From assembly GCA_024138015.1 (NCBI GenBank), contig JAMXBB010000011.1, positions 85,555,341 to 85,619,340 on the forward strand: a stretch of DNA of 64,000 nucleotides, read 5' to 3'. Position numbers and translations under genes: made by a program. The first letter of the stretch is position 1, and each line of letters begins with the position of its first letter. This stretch comes from Lumnitzera littorea (Eukaryota > Streptophyta > Magnoliopsida > Myrtales > Combretaceae). The notes under the pieces are model-generated. The model was given only the letters and a program-made list of their open reading frames with translations, made no database searches and had not been told where the DNA came from. Positions 34,025-47,099 of the stretch are shown here, piece by piece.

Positions 34025-36890
34025 TTAACTCCTGTCATTTCTCCCAACTTGTTTTAGATTTGCCCTCAAATCCCATTGGTCTTCCTCTTCACCTTCATAA
34101 TAAGGAGATAAGTCTTGAACATTCAATATGGCTGAAACATTACATTCTCCTCTCATATCCAAATTGTATGAGTTCTCATTTATCCACTCCAGTACGTGAA
34201 ATGGTTCTTTAGCCCATGACATCAACTAAGATTTCATCTTTTTTCGAAAACATTCCTTTCTCATGTGTAACCATACTAAGTCTCCCTGACTGAACATTCT
34301 CCTCTTTCTATCCTTATTTGTTTACTTCTCATAAGTGGCTATTCTTCTCTCTAAAGACTACTTTACTTCCTCATGCAATTTCTGAATAAACTTTCCTTTA
34401 GACTCACCATTTGGATTAACCCATTCATTAAAAGGTAAAGGTGCCAAATGAAGAGGAATAAGGGGATTAAACCTAGACACCACTTCAAACGGTGTTTTTT
34501 ATAGTAACACTATGAACAAATCTATTATCGCAAACTCAACATATGGAAAATGAATGTCCTAATCCTTAAGATTCTTACCAACTACAGCTTTCAACAATGA
34601 GCCAAGAGTGTAGTTTACTACCTTCGTTTGTCCATTAGTTCGCAGCCTACACAGTATGCTAAAGAGGAGTCTTATCCCTAATTTCTTTCACAAAGTTTTC
34701 CAAAAGTGACTCAAAAATTTAAGATTACAGTTAGACATAGCGAACTCAGGGACTCCATGAAGACAGACTATTTCTTGAAAGAATAGACTCGAAATGTGGA
34801 TAGCATCATTGGTGATTTACAAGAAATTAAATGAGACCTTTTAGAGAAACAATCAACAACAACTATGATAGCTTCCTTTTCCCTTTGTGTTCTAAGAAAT
34901 CCAGTAACAAAATCTATTCTAATATTTTCCCATAGATGTGTAAGAATAGGTAGAGGCATAAACAAACCCAGAGCACCTAACCTATTTTTGGCTTTTTTAC
35001 AACTTGCACACTTTTAGATGACATTCCTTACGTCTCTTAACATATGGAGTCAATAAAAATATACCTTAAAAGTCTTGTATATTTTAGTCTCTTGAAAATG
35101 ACATGAAAGACCTCCTCCATATGCTTCCTTGACTAAGATCTTCCTAAAGATTCCATCTTGTGCTCCATGCTTACAACTTTGATAGGTATTATAAAAGTCA
35201 AGATCATTTTCATAATGATCTTTAACCCAATCTAATCCTAACATCCTAATTTGCATCGTGCTAATCAAGATGTACCTCCTAGAAAGCGCATCAGCTACGA
35301 TGTTTTAGCTCCTACTTTTTTGCTTAATGATGTAGGGAAAAGTTTCTAAAAATTCTACCCATTTGGCATATCATTTGCTAAGTTTTCCTTACCCTCTAAT
35401 ATGTTTTAGTGACTCATGGTTGGTATGCATTATAAACTATCACAGAAGCAAATAACATTGCCAAGTTTTTAGGGCCTAAATTAAAGAGTAAAACTATTCA
35501 TCATAGGTAGACTACTTTAGGCAATGATCACTCAGCTTTTCACTAAAGTAGGTTATCGGTCTCTTTTTTTTTTTTTTTTTTTTGTTGCATTAGAACAATG
35601 CTTATCCTTATACTGGAAACATTATACTCAACTTTAAAGATTTTCCCAAAGTTAGAAAATGCTAACATAGGTGTGGTGCACAACTTTTCTTTCATTTTCT
35701 CAAAATTTTCTTATGCTTTAGAGGTCTACTCAAATTTCTTTATAAGACTAGTTAAGGGAGCAACTATGATGATAAAGTTTCGAGCAAATTGTTTATAAAA
35801 GGAAGCCGATTTTAGGAAACTTCTAACCTAAGATACATCGCTTAGTTTAAGCTACTCCCTAATTACTTTAACTTTCTCCTCATCCACCTTAATACCTTTA
35901 CTTGACATAACATAGCTTAAGAAAACAACTGGGGTTGGTAAAAGAAACACTTTTTAAGATTTCCAAACAACTTTACCTCCTTTAAAGTTTCAAATACCAT
36001 TCGCAAGTGCCTTAAGTGGTCTTCAAAGTTCTTGTTATAAACAACAATATCGTTGAAGTATAGAACCACCAATTCCCCTAGATATTTCCAAAGTACATAG
36101 TTCATTAGTCTCATAAAGTTATTAAGGGAATTTGATAGTCTATAGGGCATTACTAACCATTCATATAGGCCATGCTGAGTTTTAAAGGCAATTTTCCTTT
36201 GGTCCCCTTCACATATCCTAGTTTGGTGATATCCGTTTTTGAGATCAACTTTGGAGAGGATATTAGTACCATGCAACTCATCAAGCATGTAATATAAAAG
36301 TGGGATTGGATGACAATACTCAATAGTTATCTTATTAATAGTCCTATTATCTACAGACATTCTCATAATATTGTTTTTTTAGGCTTAAGAGAGCAAGTAC
36401 TGAACAAGGACTAAGGGATTCTCTTATATATCCTTTCTCCGATAACTCATTAACCTACCTTTGTAACTCTTTAGCTTTATTAGGATTCATCCTATATGCG
36501 AATCAATTTGGTAGTACAGCTCCTGAGATAAGGTCTATTTAGTGTTTAATGCCCCTCAATGGTGGAAGTCTAGGTGGTAACTCTTTTGGAAATAAAGTAG
36601 AAAAATCCTCTAAAAGTTTAGACACTTTAAGGGTATACTTTCTTGCTCATAAGTCAAATTCTCCCCAAATTTTAACGAACACTAAGGGTAAGTTTCTATT
36701 AACTATCTCCTTCCTATCTCCTTGGCCATGAACAATGTTCCTTTTGCTTTTTTTTCTCTAAATTCATTTGGTCCCTTTCAACCTCCTCCAGTTTCAAAGA
36801 TGGCAACACAATCTTTTTGCCATCCTTAAAGAGGGTATACTTATTGGTGTATCCATCATGAGTCATCTTTCTATCATATTGCTAAGGTCT
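34025..36890 (-). pseudogene. Ty3/gypsy element 2: pol (protease end, RT, RNase H, integrase)
   Basis: On the complement: protease end (QYDRKMTHDGYTNKYTLFKD, about 36880-36820); an RT leader (PKELPPRLPPLRGIKH near 36590); an open RT core 36366-35917 with VDNRTINKIT, DLKNGYHQ, FKTQHGLYEWLVMPYRLSN and a catalytic box reading YFND instead of YFDD; RNase H remains (35880-35350); integrase zinc and core segments (35268-34768, with EAYGGGLSCHFQETK and IVVVDCFSKRSHLI); and an integrase C-terminus (34225-34025, NVQDLSPYYEGEEE). The catalytic-site change, stops and frameshifts make it inactive. Order and motifs fit a tRNA-Met-type plant gypsy polyprotein. Confidence 0.8.
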
Positions 36891-36904
36891 TCCTAGCATC
36901 CCAT

Positions 36905-37390
36905 GATGTGGGCAATACCCAAGCAACTCTTAAATCTCTCCCAAGTATCTTATAGTGTCTCTCCTTTGATTTAGGCGTAGGATGATACATCATTCCTAAA
37001 ATTTGCTATTCTAGTAGGTGGAAAGTGTTTCCCTAGAAAATTTTCAACCAAGTCTTCCCAAATGGTGATTGATCATTTGGGAAGTGAATTACACCATTGC
37101 TTATCTTTTAACTTTAAGAGAAAATGGGAATAACCTAAGTCTCACCGCATCATGTGTGACTTTGTTAATTTTGAAGGTGTCCAAATTTCTAAAAAGCTTA
37201 AGATATGATTGTTTGAATCTTCATTGGCCAACCTATTGAATTAGAAGAACTACTGTACCATCTGGATTACGTTTGGCTGGATCTAAAAGTTTTTTGCCTG
37301 CACTACGAGTCTAATGATACTCGACTTAGCCCCATTCACCTTAGGCTTAACAAATTCTATTAAGGTTTTATTAGCATCGTCATTATTCAT
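36905..37390 (-). pseudogene. Ty3/gypsy-like gag fragment
   Basis: The complement reads, with shifts, RLANEDSNNHILSFLEI near 37230-37180, an FPFSLKDK-like run near 37120, WCNSLPKWSITIWEDLVENF near 37095-37040, HFPPTRIANFRND near 37030-36990 and ETL-x-DTWERFK near 36960. This is a retrotransposon gag domain whose wording resembles the Athila-type gag. It joins directly to a protease end at about 36905, without the expected zinc knuckle and protease active site. Confidence 0.65.
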
Positions 37391-37760
37391 TGTCATGTTT
37401 TCAATCTCTTCTTCTTCTTAATCTTCTTTTGAATCTTTACTAAGTCGGAGCGATGAACCATGATTAATTAGATCCATTGCTTCATATACTCTCCTACATA
37501 GGAAGTGAGAAGTCCTTTCAATTTCTAAATCAAATTCAATAAGACTTGCATCGCTATTCCCAATCATATACTGAAATAATATAGAAGTTAGAAGTAAGCC
37601 AAAAAAGGAAAAAACCAAAAGAAAATATAGGAAGGATATAGCATGTTAAAATAATTGGAAAAATTAGGAACGTTATTAAGCAAGTGTCCTTAGTCAAGTT
37701 ATAATATAAACCAAAATTTTTTGTCTGAGTTATTGATCCTATAGGGAACCTTGAAGATGA

Positions 37761-38278
37761 GTGAACCCTAAATTATAAGCAATTTTACCCTACAATCTCT
37801 TATTATCCAACTTTACAATTAAGGTTATAACTGAATAGACAATCAAACAAAGAGCAAAAATACTTAAATAAGAACAAATGAAATAAAACAATGAAATCAA
37901 TTAATATTTCAAGGATAAAATAAAAATATACTATAGATACCCCATTTTTTCGCTCTTTAGGTTAATCTCTAATTTAAGATTTCTTAATTTTTGGAAAAGG
38001 CCAAAAGAGGGAAAAAAACCAAAATCTCCTATAAGTGAACCCTAAATTATTAGCAATTTTATCTTACAATATCCTATTATCCAACTTTACAATTAAGGTT
38101 ATAACTGAATAAACAATAAAACGAAGAGCAATAATACTTAAATAAGAACAAATGAAATAAAACAATGAAATCAAGGATAAAATAAAAATATACTATAGAT
38201 ACCCCATTTTTGTGCTCTCTAAGTTAATCTCTAATTTAAGATTTCCTAATTTTCGGAAAAGGGCAAAAGAGGGAAAAA
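37761..38278. repeat. Tandem duplication, 274-bp period
   Basis: GTGAACCCTAAATTAT begins at both 37761 and 38035. The two copies stay similar through TATACTATAGATACCCCATT to a shared AAAAGAGGGAAAA end, differing by point changes and a gap of about 11 bases near 37906. The sequence is non-coding and may be retrotransposon leader or LTR DNA. Confidence 0.75.
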
Positions 38279-38429
38279 TACCAAAAAATTGAAAAATTAA
38301 TAAAAGCAAAAAAAATTGAAAAATGAAAAATATGAAAATGGAAAAAAATAGAAAATTACTTAGAAAAATCCAAAAAAATAAAAAAATTGCAAAAATCATT
38401 AAAAAAAAAAGTGCATAGTGGTCCCTTTA

Positions 38430-40870
38430 GGCCAGTTTGACGTAGAAATAATTTTTTGAGGTCAACAACGACTTCTAGAGTCAAAATAGACATATATGAT
38501 TTGATTGAATAGGGAATTTTGGATAAAAATAGAAGTTCTTTTATAATAAATAATTTCTAGCCCAATTCGGATTGTTCGTTTTTAAATATTTTGAAAGTGC
38601 ATATTTCCAAGAGATTATGGCTTCAAATTGCACCTTAATTGGAGTTAAAATGAATATTTTGTGGCCATTTGAAATCTTTTTTAATAAAAATCAAACACAA
38701 GTGAAAATCAAGTTCCTAATTTAGTCAAATTTGATAATTTTTTAAAATATTTTGAGTATGTGTTTATTAAACTCCTTATTTTATCAAAGGACATAGTATA
38801 GTTTTCTAGAGATTAGATCATTGATTAGGTTTTATTTCAAGTTAAAAAGAAGAAGAAGAAGAATTTGAGAAAACATTGGAATAGAATCAACGCCAAAAGG
38901 AGAGGGGAAAGGAAAAACAAAGAAAAAAAGGAAAAGAAAAGAAAAGAAAAAGGAAAAAGAAGGAGAAGAAAGGACAAAAAAAAGTGGCATGTAGCATATC
39001 ATATGGAACATACTTAGAATAACTTCAAATCTACATCTTTCACGAAAGAAAACTTGCCCTAAAAAAAAAATGAAAAATTCGAGTAACATACACATGTACA
39101 TATTTTATAACCAATTTTGATTTGGTAAAAATAGAACATGTTCTTGTAAAATCCCTCAAAGAAATCAATTCAAATATGCAAGAGTATCTTTTAGAATGTA
39201 CGTGCATCTTTAATTTCCACAAATTATTGCAAAAATGTGATCAAATTAGAGCAATTGAGGAAATAATAGGGAATGTTCTCATTAATTCAAGATTTGTTTA
39301 TTTTTTTTAAACGAAGGTTTCTTTGTCACTTTCTCTCTCTACCATTCAAACCTACAACCTCACTCTCTCTCCTTGATTTCTTTCATTATAGAGAAAATTG
39401 AAAAGAACCAAAATAAGAGAAGATTCATTATTCTTTATGGAACAATGCCTAATACTTGATTTCATCCAACAAAGTGTTAATTAATCTTAATTTGAGTTAG
39501 AATCAAGATGGGTGTTTTAGGGTTCATGTGCATATTTTCACTTCATTTTTTATTAAATTAGAGTACTTACACTTCGATTTTGATGAAATTGACTTAAGAG
39601 TCAAGAGTTGGGAATTGCCATACCTACATAGAAAACCAGCCTGAACCGACTTTAGTTTAATCTACACATAAGTTACATTTTCTTCCTTTGATTGCTTTTT
39701 TGCATGTTGATTCCCAAAAAAAAGGAAAAATACACAAAAAGATAAAAAAAAAAATGCTTTGATCTTGTCATGCCATGTTTTTGCTTGAATAGAGTGTTTT
39801 TGTATGGTATTAATTATTTTAATAACATGTTAATAAATAATATATTAGCATGTGGGTTTGATACCATGATAATAAACTTGATTAGGCTTTAATGAATAAC
39901 ATGTTAATTTATTTGAATAATGATTTACTAATTTGATATACTTAGGTAATTAGTTTGTCTTAATGAATAATCAGAATGTTAATCAACTTGATTTGGTAAT
40001 AAGTATAGCAATAGCATGTTGGTTTGTTGATTTTTATTTGTTAGTTTGGATTTAGATAATTTGTTGATTTGAATAAATTAGCATAATCTTAATAATTTTC
40101 ATATTAATTAGTGAGTGATTGGTATTGTCATAATATCGATGCATATGGGCTTTATTTTTGTAATAAAGCTATTTTCAAATAAAAATAGGCTTCCTTTTCC
40201 CAATTTTATTTTTTCACAAAACAAAAAGTTTTCATTAGAAAAATATAAATTGGCTTTTTCCAAATTTAAGAATTTGGTAGATTTTTCAAGAGTGGACGAA
40301 AATGCAATTTTCAAAACTTATAAAATGTAATTACTTAAAGTGATAAAAGCTTTCAACAAATAAAATTAGCCTACACACTAAAGTTTTCATAAATTGAGAA
40401 CTACGTAGGCTCGATGTTGTTTCATGAGTACATAAGCACCTCGAGTAGCTCAAAATAATAAAAATTTTTGCTTTTCCCTTTTTCCTCTTTAAAAAAATAA
40501 AAAAGAGCCCAATTTATTTGAAAATATATTTAAGGCCCATTAAATAATTTCCTGGATTTTTTTTTTTATGGAAATTGTTGTATTTTGATAAGTTAACCTT
40601 CAAACCCAAGTTTTTCTAGTTTCTATTTTTCTAAAAAGTCTTTTTTTTTTTGTTTTTTAGAAAAACTCATAGGCTAGTAGCTAAAATTAGGGTCCATCTA
40701 CCCATTAACTCTAATTTCATTTTTTCCCTAATTTCGATTGGGTGGTGACTCCTTTTTCAAAAGTTATATTAAAAAAAAAAAATTCTTAGGTTGGTTGAGA
40801 AATTTACGTTAAGCAAGCTAAGCTTAATATAAATTGGGCTAAGAAAAAAAAAGAAACTGAATTTTCAGCT
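38430..40870 (+). mobile_element. LTR-like DNA of a Tat/Ogre-type element, plus orientation
   Basis: GAACTACGTAGG...GAGTACATAAGCACC at about 40400-40443 is the plus-strand counterpart of the conserved motif seen on the minus strand in the two Tat LTRs at 54980-55040 and 60510-60560. Further on is TGGTGACTCC at 40743, like the internal TGGCGACTCC of the LTR at 54530. No coding is seen. Its orientation is opposite to the neighbouring Tat element at 41500-48615, so it belongs to another insertion. The boundaries are rough. Confidence 0.45.
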
Positions 40871-41500
40871 CGACATATAAGAATAATAACAGAATTAATT
40901 AAATTAAGAGGGATGCATAATCCTTAGTAAATCTTATATTATTTATAACCTAGTTTTATGTAACCTTTCAATCTCAATTGCAATTTTGGACTGTGGAGAT
41001 TTCGAATATGAACTAATCAGACTCACATCTCTAATTAATTCCTAGGTTGAAGTATACTCTACTTGAATCACTTCTATAGTAAAGTATCTTAAGATTACAT
41101 TATGATCTTAAATCCCTTTATTAGGTTACCCTAATTTGGAGAAACCAAAAAACCGAAGCTCAGTCAAATTGATTCTTCAAAATGTATCATTCTGTTATAC
41201 TATAAGATCTTACGAACTCTATAGCAAACTCTCTCATTGATTCAATTACCGACAATCCAACATAATTAAATCACAAAATGCATTATCATAGAATAAATAA
41301 AGAAAGCATCAATAGTTACATCGAAAACTAAGATTCAATAACGATTTACTAAGAATGAATCAAATTACAATATAGTAATTAAAAGAAAGAAGAAATAAAA
41401 GAGAAAATCCCTGTATATATTTTATCCTATAAGCTCTACTTAAAGGGGCTCTCCTTTGCAACCTAAACCTAAACACCTATTTATAGAGACTAGACTTAAA
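40871..41500. other. Non-coding DNA, probably an LTR fragment
   Basis: No coding is seen. Its right edge is where the RNase H of Tat element 1 stops, so it probably includes part of the element or deletion that truncated it. Phrases such as TATTTATAGAGACTAGAC near 41485 resemble plant LTR promoter regions, but no matching copy was found in the window. Confidence 0.3.
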
Positions 41501-43240
41501 GTATCAATTTCTCGTCTTTCGTCTTATATTCCCCTAAGATCTAGAGAATTATAAGGGAAAAATCTCCGTACACTTTCAATTCTTGTATTCTCATATCTAG
41601 CACCGTTTTGAGGCTCAAAATGTAAGCTTCATATTCTGCTATGTTGTTGGTATATAAGAATGTTAATCTTGTTGCTACAAGGAAATGATTACCCTTCGGT
41701 GATACTAATACTACTCCTATCCCACATCAAAACACATTGGTTGCTTCATCAAAATACATTTTCCATCCTAACTTCTCACCACTCAATTCGTTTGCCACCA
41801 TCACATTTTCATGGGGAAATTGTGCTTCTGAACTCTCATCCTCATCTTCTAATGGGTATTTTGCCAATTAATCAACCATTACCTGCCTCTTGACTGAACT
41901 CTAACTCATGTATTTGATATCAAACTCAGAGAGTATCATCTACCACTTCGATATTCTCCCAATCAACTCCAACTTTTCCGCTAAATACCTCAACAAGACA
42001 TGTTTTATCAACAATTCTATTAAATAATAGAGAGTATATTACCTGAGCCTACGCATCACCCATACTAAAGCATAATACATCCTTTCCACTTCTGAGTATT
42101 TTTGCTTGCCTTATGTGAACTTCTTGCTTAAATAATATATAGGATGCTCTTTTCTCCCCATTTTGTCTTTTTGTCCCAGCACGCATCCCATCAATTCTAG
42201 AAGGATCATTAAGTAAAGGATCAAGGGCCATCCTGATGTATGAGTGACTAATACCGTAGGATTCATGAGATGCTCTTTGATTTCAGCAAATACTTACTTT
42301 CACTCTTTATCCCATTCAATGGCTGCGTTCTTCCGCAAAAGTTTGAATAACGGCTTACATATATCAGTTAACTGTGACACGAATTGAGCAATGTAATTCA
42401 ATCTTCCCAACAATCCCTAAACTTCTTTTACAGTCTTAGGTGCTGGCATGTTTATGATTGCCTTGACTTTATCTGTGTCTACTTCGATTCCTTTTCTACT
42501 GACTACAAAACCCAAAAATTTGCCAAAAGTCACTCTAAAGGTGCACTTCTCAAGATTTAACTTCAGTTGAAACTTCCTCAATCGTTTGAATAGTTTACAC
42601 AAAATATCTACGTGATTTTCATCCTCCTTAGATTTAGCGATCGTATCATCCACATAAACCTCGATTTCCTAATGCATCATGTCATAAAACAAAGCTATCA
42701 TAGCACGCTGATAAGTTGCCCCAACGTTCTTCAACCTGAAAGTCATCACGCAATAACAAAACGTTCCCTAGGTGATAACGAAAGTTGTTTTGATTTTATC
42801 TTCTTCTGCCATTTTAATTTGATTATACCCCGAGAAACCATCCATAAACAAGAAAAAATGGTTCCCGGCTGTATTATCTATTAGTACATCAATATGTAGC
42901 AGAGGAAAGTCATCCTTTAGTGTTGGTTGGTTTAAATCTCGAAAATCTACATAAACCCTAACTTTCCCATTTTTCTTCAACACTAGCACCACATTGGCCA
43001 CCCATTCAAGGTAATCCAATACTTCTATGAATCCAACTTCTAACGACTTGTTCACTTCTTCTTTTATTTTGAGGAGTATGTCCGGCCTAAATCGTCTAAG
43101 CTTTTGTCTTTTCGATTTTATTTCCTCCTTGGTTGGCAACTTGTAATCCACAACAAATAAGTATAAACCCGGCATATCTTTATAAGACCAAGCGAATATA
43201 TCCAAGTATTCTGATAGCAATTGTGACAACTCCTGTTTCT
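41500..43240 (-). pseudogene. Tat/Ogre element 1: reverse transcriptase and RNase H domains
   Basis: The complement of 43229-42768 is an open 153-residue RT N-half (DIFAWSYKDMPGL, KLRRFRPDI, VRVYVDFRDLNQPTLKDDFP, FMDGFSGYNQIKMAEEDK). After a break, the palm continues with an intact YVDD box at about 42655 (EVYVDDTIAKSK) and KCTFRVTFGKFLGF to 42417. RNase H follows (GQKDKMGRKEHPIYYLSKKF near 42150), then a second RNase H-like segment ending LGEYKTKDEK near 41510. This order and wording fit the Tat lineage, which carries an additional RNase H. Scattered stops make it inactive, and integrase is missing. Confidence 0.85.
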
Positions 43241-43249
43241 GATTATCCG

Positions 43250-45740
43250 TTAAATTACCACCAATTTCAAGTTTCGTGGATTTTCCTCCGTCCCCAAATT
43301 AATCGCAACTAATGGTTCATCAATAATCACTCTACCCTGATCACATCGACGCTAACTCTCCTGAATTTCATTTGGAGTCTCAATATCATCTCCAATGTCT
43401 AACCCAGTAGGGTCGAAGGTGATATTGGTACTTTTATCATTTACATGCACGAGATATCCATTACGTTCATCATTTTTATCGAATCTAAAGAGTAAAGGAA
43501 AAAAGAAAAGAACAACGAATAAATAATAATGAAGACTCGATAGAAAGAAAGGAATAAATGAATCCAAATTTCCTGAAAGAAAAGGCCTAACTAATCGAAC
43601 TAATTATCGAAATCGAATGTTCCTAATTAATCTAATTTTGCATTTCTAAAGAGACTTATTAATGGTAATAGAAAACTAGTTACATAAGGAAACCGGTACG
43701 CCAATATCTACCTTCTCGTCTGGACCAATGCTACATTGTTAAGTCAAGGCCTTAGATAGACTGGCTACTTCGGGTTCGTGAACACCAGCTAATGCTAGGA
43801 ATGTCTGGCAAATGTCTAAAAATTCCATGTAAGTATGGTATAGCTGATCTCCTTTCTTGCTTTTGATTTTAGTCTTCATTTCTCGAATCTCCTCTTCAGT
43901 GGGCTCATATCCAAGCCCAAATGTTCCAATATGCTACTTAAGCTGTTTCAAACAACCCTATACCCCTTGTCTTGCTTCCTCGATCACACTAACTTAGTCA
44001 AAAATCTACAACCCTGGCTCTTCCAATTCTCCATCCCCGATATAAGGAATAGTCGTCTCTTTGTAAACCTCGTAGTCTTGCTCCCCGAGAATAATAACCA
44101 ACTACCCGTTAGCTATGAATTTCACCTTTTGATGTAGACTAGATAGAATTGCCCCTACTAAATGAATCCACGGTCTTCCCAATAGAAAATTGAAAGTTCG
44201 CAGTATATCCAGAACTTGAACGGGAATAATAAACACTTAGGGGCCAATTTCGACTCGCAGCCCAATTTCTCCAATTATCTCCCTTTTTTATCCATCAAAA
44301 GCTCTTATTGAAATCGAGCTGAGCTTGATCTCAGTTGCATCGACTCTAGGTAAATTTAGTGTCACTAAAGGACATACATTCTATGTTGACCCATTATCTA
44401 TTAGAACTCGAGCAATCATTTTCCTTGCGCACTTAACCACTATGAAGAGGGGCTTCGTGTGTTAGTCCCCTTCTTTACCTAGCTCATCTGGCAAAAATGA
44501 AATACGATTCATCGCAAATATCGAGTTCACTACCAATCCCAGCTTCTCAGTAGAAATCCCTTCAGGTACTTTGACATCTTTTAGAATTTTAATTAACACC
44601 TCTCGGCGAGTATCTAATAACAGTAAGCCCATTAGAGAGATCTGGGCCGATACCTTGGCTAATTGTTCTATTATCTTGTATTCACTGGCCTTCACTATCT
44701 TCTTAGCAATATTCTGATCTTTATCATCTATATCTTCAAAAATCTTTCGAGAAGCCTCTTCCATAGTAATCTTCTTTTTGGCCTCCTCATTCTAATCATA
44801 AACTTATCCTAAGCGTGTAAGTCTACCAACCATAAGTGATGAGGCTCTGGTTGTTTGATTCACCTCCTGGTAATCTAAGGGTGCTACTTTGTAATTTTTT
44901 GGAGCTATTGAGACATTAAAAGCAATCTTCTTGGACTTTCCCAATTCTTCAACCTTTTTAGTTTTCCCATCATATTCAAAAATCAACAGCTTGGGCTCAT
45001 CTTCAATCATTCCAACCATCTCAACTGCTTTCTTGGCTTTTGCAATAAATTTGTCCTCTTCCTCAAATTTTAAACCCTATCCAGTAGGTAAGGCGTCAGT
45101 GTATATGGCCGGTGAACCGACATAATCTACCAAACACTCAAACTTCCCCGACAGTTCTCCTAGGATGTCAACCGTCAAATTGCCAACTTTATATCTTTTT
45201 CTATGCTCCTTTTGAGTACTTCTCTTTCGCGGTTTTAGAATCGCCATAGCCATGATATCGGCTTTCTTTATCTTCCCATCCTTCAGCAGCTGATATATTA
45301 CTGGTCTAATCCGGGTCCTATCTCTGAGATTCATATTCTGTAAATACCCGGCTTACCTTAGATTCCAAGCTATCTCCTCAATAGTGATGAGGAGATTGTC
45401 TAGATCGATCTCCAATTCAGAAACTTCAGCAATGATCATATTAATTGAATTTTCATGATTCGGCAGAAGGTTGTTACCCACGTTGGGAGTAGGAGTCTGG
45501 ATGAAATTCAATTGAACCAATTTGGCGTTAATAAGATCCTAGATCTTATGTCTAAGTCTCCAACATTGATCTGTAGAGTGCCCCCACTTGCCCCAGATGA
45601 TAATCACATCAAAGCTCTGGGTTATAATCCTTTGGCCTTTGTCCTTCCCTCGGTATTTCAAACATCAGAAGGTTCTTCTTCCTTAATCGTGTGAGAACTT
45701 AGCTTAAAGGAATGGGGATGTGTGTGAACTGTCTTCTTTG
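43250..45740 (-). pseudogene. Tat/Ogre element 1: protease and spacer
   Basis: On the complement, 45334-45077 and 45019-44804 are open pieces of the gag-protease linker. 44764-44462 reads YKIIEQLAKVSAQISLMGLL, a hallmark before the Tat protease. The aspartic protease itself spans about 44450-44060, with VLIDNGST, RAFDG, an LGRPWIH run and SSLHQKVKF, so the catalytic D-N-G-S is still readable. A spacer (43567-43352, TFDPTGLDIGDD) leads to RT. Several stops break the frame. Confidence 0.75.
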
Positions 45741-45747
45741 TAAGCGA

Positions 45748-46731
45748 TTATTCTAATTCGGATTCAGCAGTTATTCTAACAACGCTTACGGTGGCTTCTT
45801 TGGCCTTATTGGAAAATCTCGTAAGAGGTGTCTTCTTCTTAACTGCTTTAAGATTAGGAAGCCTCGCAATAGCAATAGCTTCCTCAATTCGGTACCTTGA
45901 GACCACAATTTCTACAAAGTTGGAGGTAGGGTGCTCAACAAAATGTTGGTAATATGGGCTTCCAAGAGTATTAATAAAAGCGAAGGTCAAATCCTTCTCG
46001 GTTAAGGGTAGAGTCACCCTAGCTACCATGCCCCTCCATCTTTGAGTATATTCTTTAAAGTTCTTATTGGTCTTCTTCCATAGATTATTCATATCCTACA
46101 TGGACAGGGTCACTTCAATGTTAAACTTATACTGGTTATAGAAAGCCCATACTAACTTATCCTAAGTATCAATCTCATTCAAGTCTAATTGGGCATACCA
46201 AGTTAGAGCGGGCCCAATCAAGCTGTCCTGAAAAGTCTGGACTATCACCATGTCATACTTCATGTATCTCCCCATTTTCCTGATGTATAACCTAGTATAG
46301 AGCTTTGGGCAACCAATCCCATCATATTTCTCAAATTCCGGCACTTTAAATCTTTTCGAGAAGTCATCATCTTCATATGTCAGCAAATTAATCATCCCCA
46401 TCTGTTCAAACCCATTAACCATTTATAGGGTTTTCATCTTCTCGATCAACTTTTACATAAACTTTCTTTCCATCTCCCGATGTTTTTCCTCAATGTCCTT
46501 CCTTCATACCTCAGCATTAGGGACCGATTCTTCATCTTCCAATTCAGGGGGAAGGGTCATTTCTGCATTCCGATTTAGGTTGACTTGAGATCCTTGTCTG
46601 TTATTAAGAATCTCAATAGCTTGAGTGAGAACCTAAATCTGTTCAGCCATCTTGTTCATGTTTTCTTTCAAAGTTGCTACTCTCGGGTCGGGCTCGATTT
46701 GATTGACATTTCCAGTACCTTGAGTTGACAT
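45748..46731 (-). pseudogene. Tat/Ogre element 1: gag
   Basis: A start codon on the complement at 46731 opens MSTQGTGNVNQIEPDPRVAT. After stops, the gag core reads FKVPEFEKYDGIGCPKLYTR and FQDSLIGPALTWYAQLDLNE (46422-46162), then FKEYTQRWRGMVARVTLPLT and FINTLGSPYYQHFVEHP (46092-45748). This is the gag type of the Tat lineage. The same start and core occur in Tat element 2 at 57660. Confidence 0.8.
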
Positions 46732-47099
46732 TCTAGCTTAAGAATGAGTGAATATCAGGCTTCTAGTTAAATATGCTCGTTTAGATGCTATCTTCGAAAT
46801 CCTATGCAAAAACCTAAGTTTTAGACTTCTTAACAAATTAAAGGTTTTTGTTATTTTTTTTTTTTTGTGACTTTTGTCATCCTGTTGTTTACCTCTTTTG
46901 TGTTTTTTTTTTTAAAAAAAAAAGTGAATTAAACAAATAAATAATTAATAATAATGAGTAAGAGACTGTACAATTAACGAAAATTTTATTTACTAAAGCT
47001 GCAAATTTATTAATCATGAGATCCAACTTATACAACGAACTAAACAAAAAAAAATAGAAAATCTCCTAACTAATCTTCCTAAAAACTTAAATCTTACAT

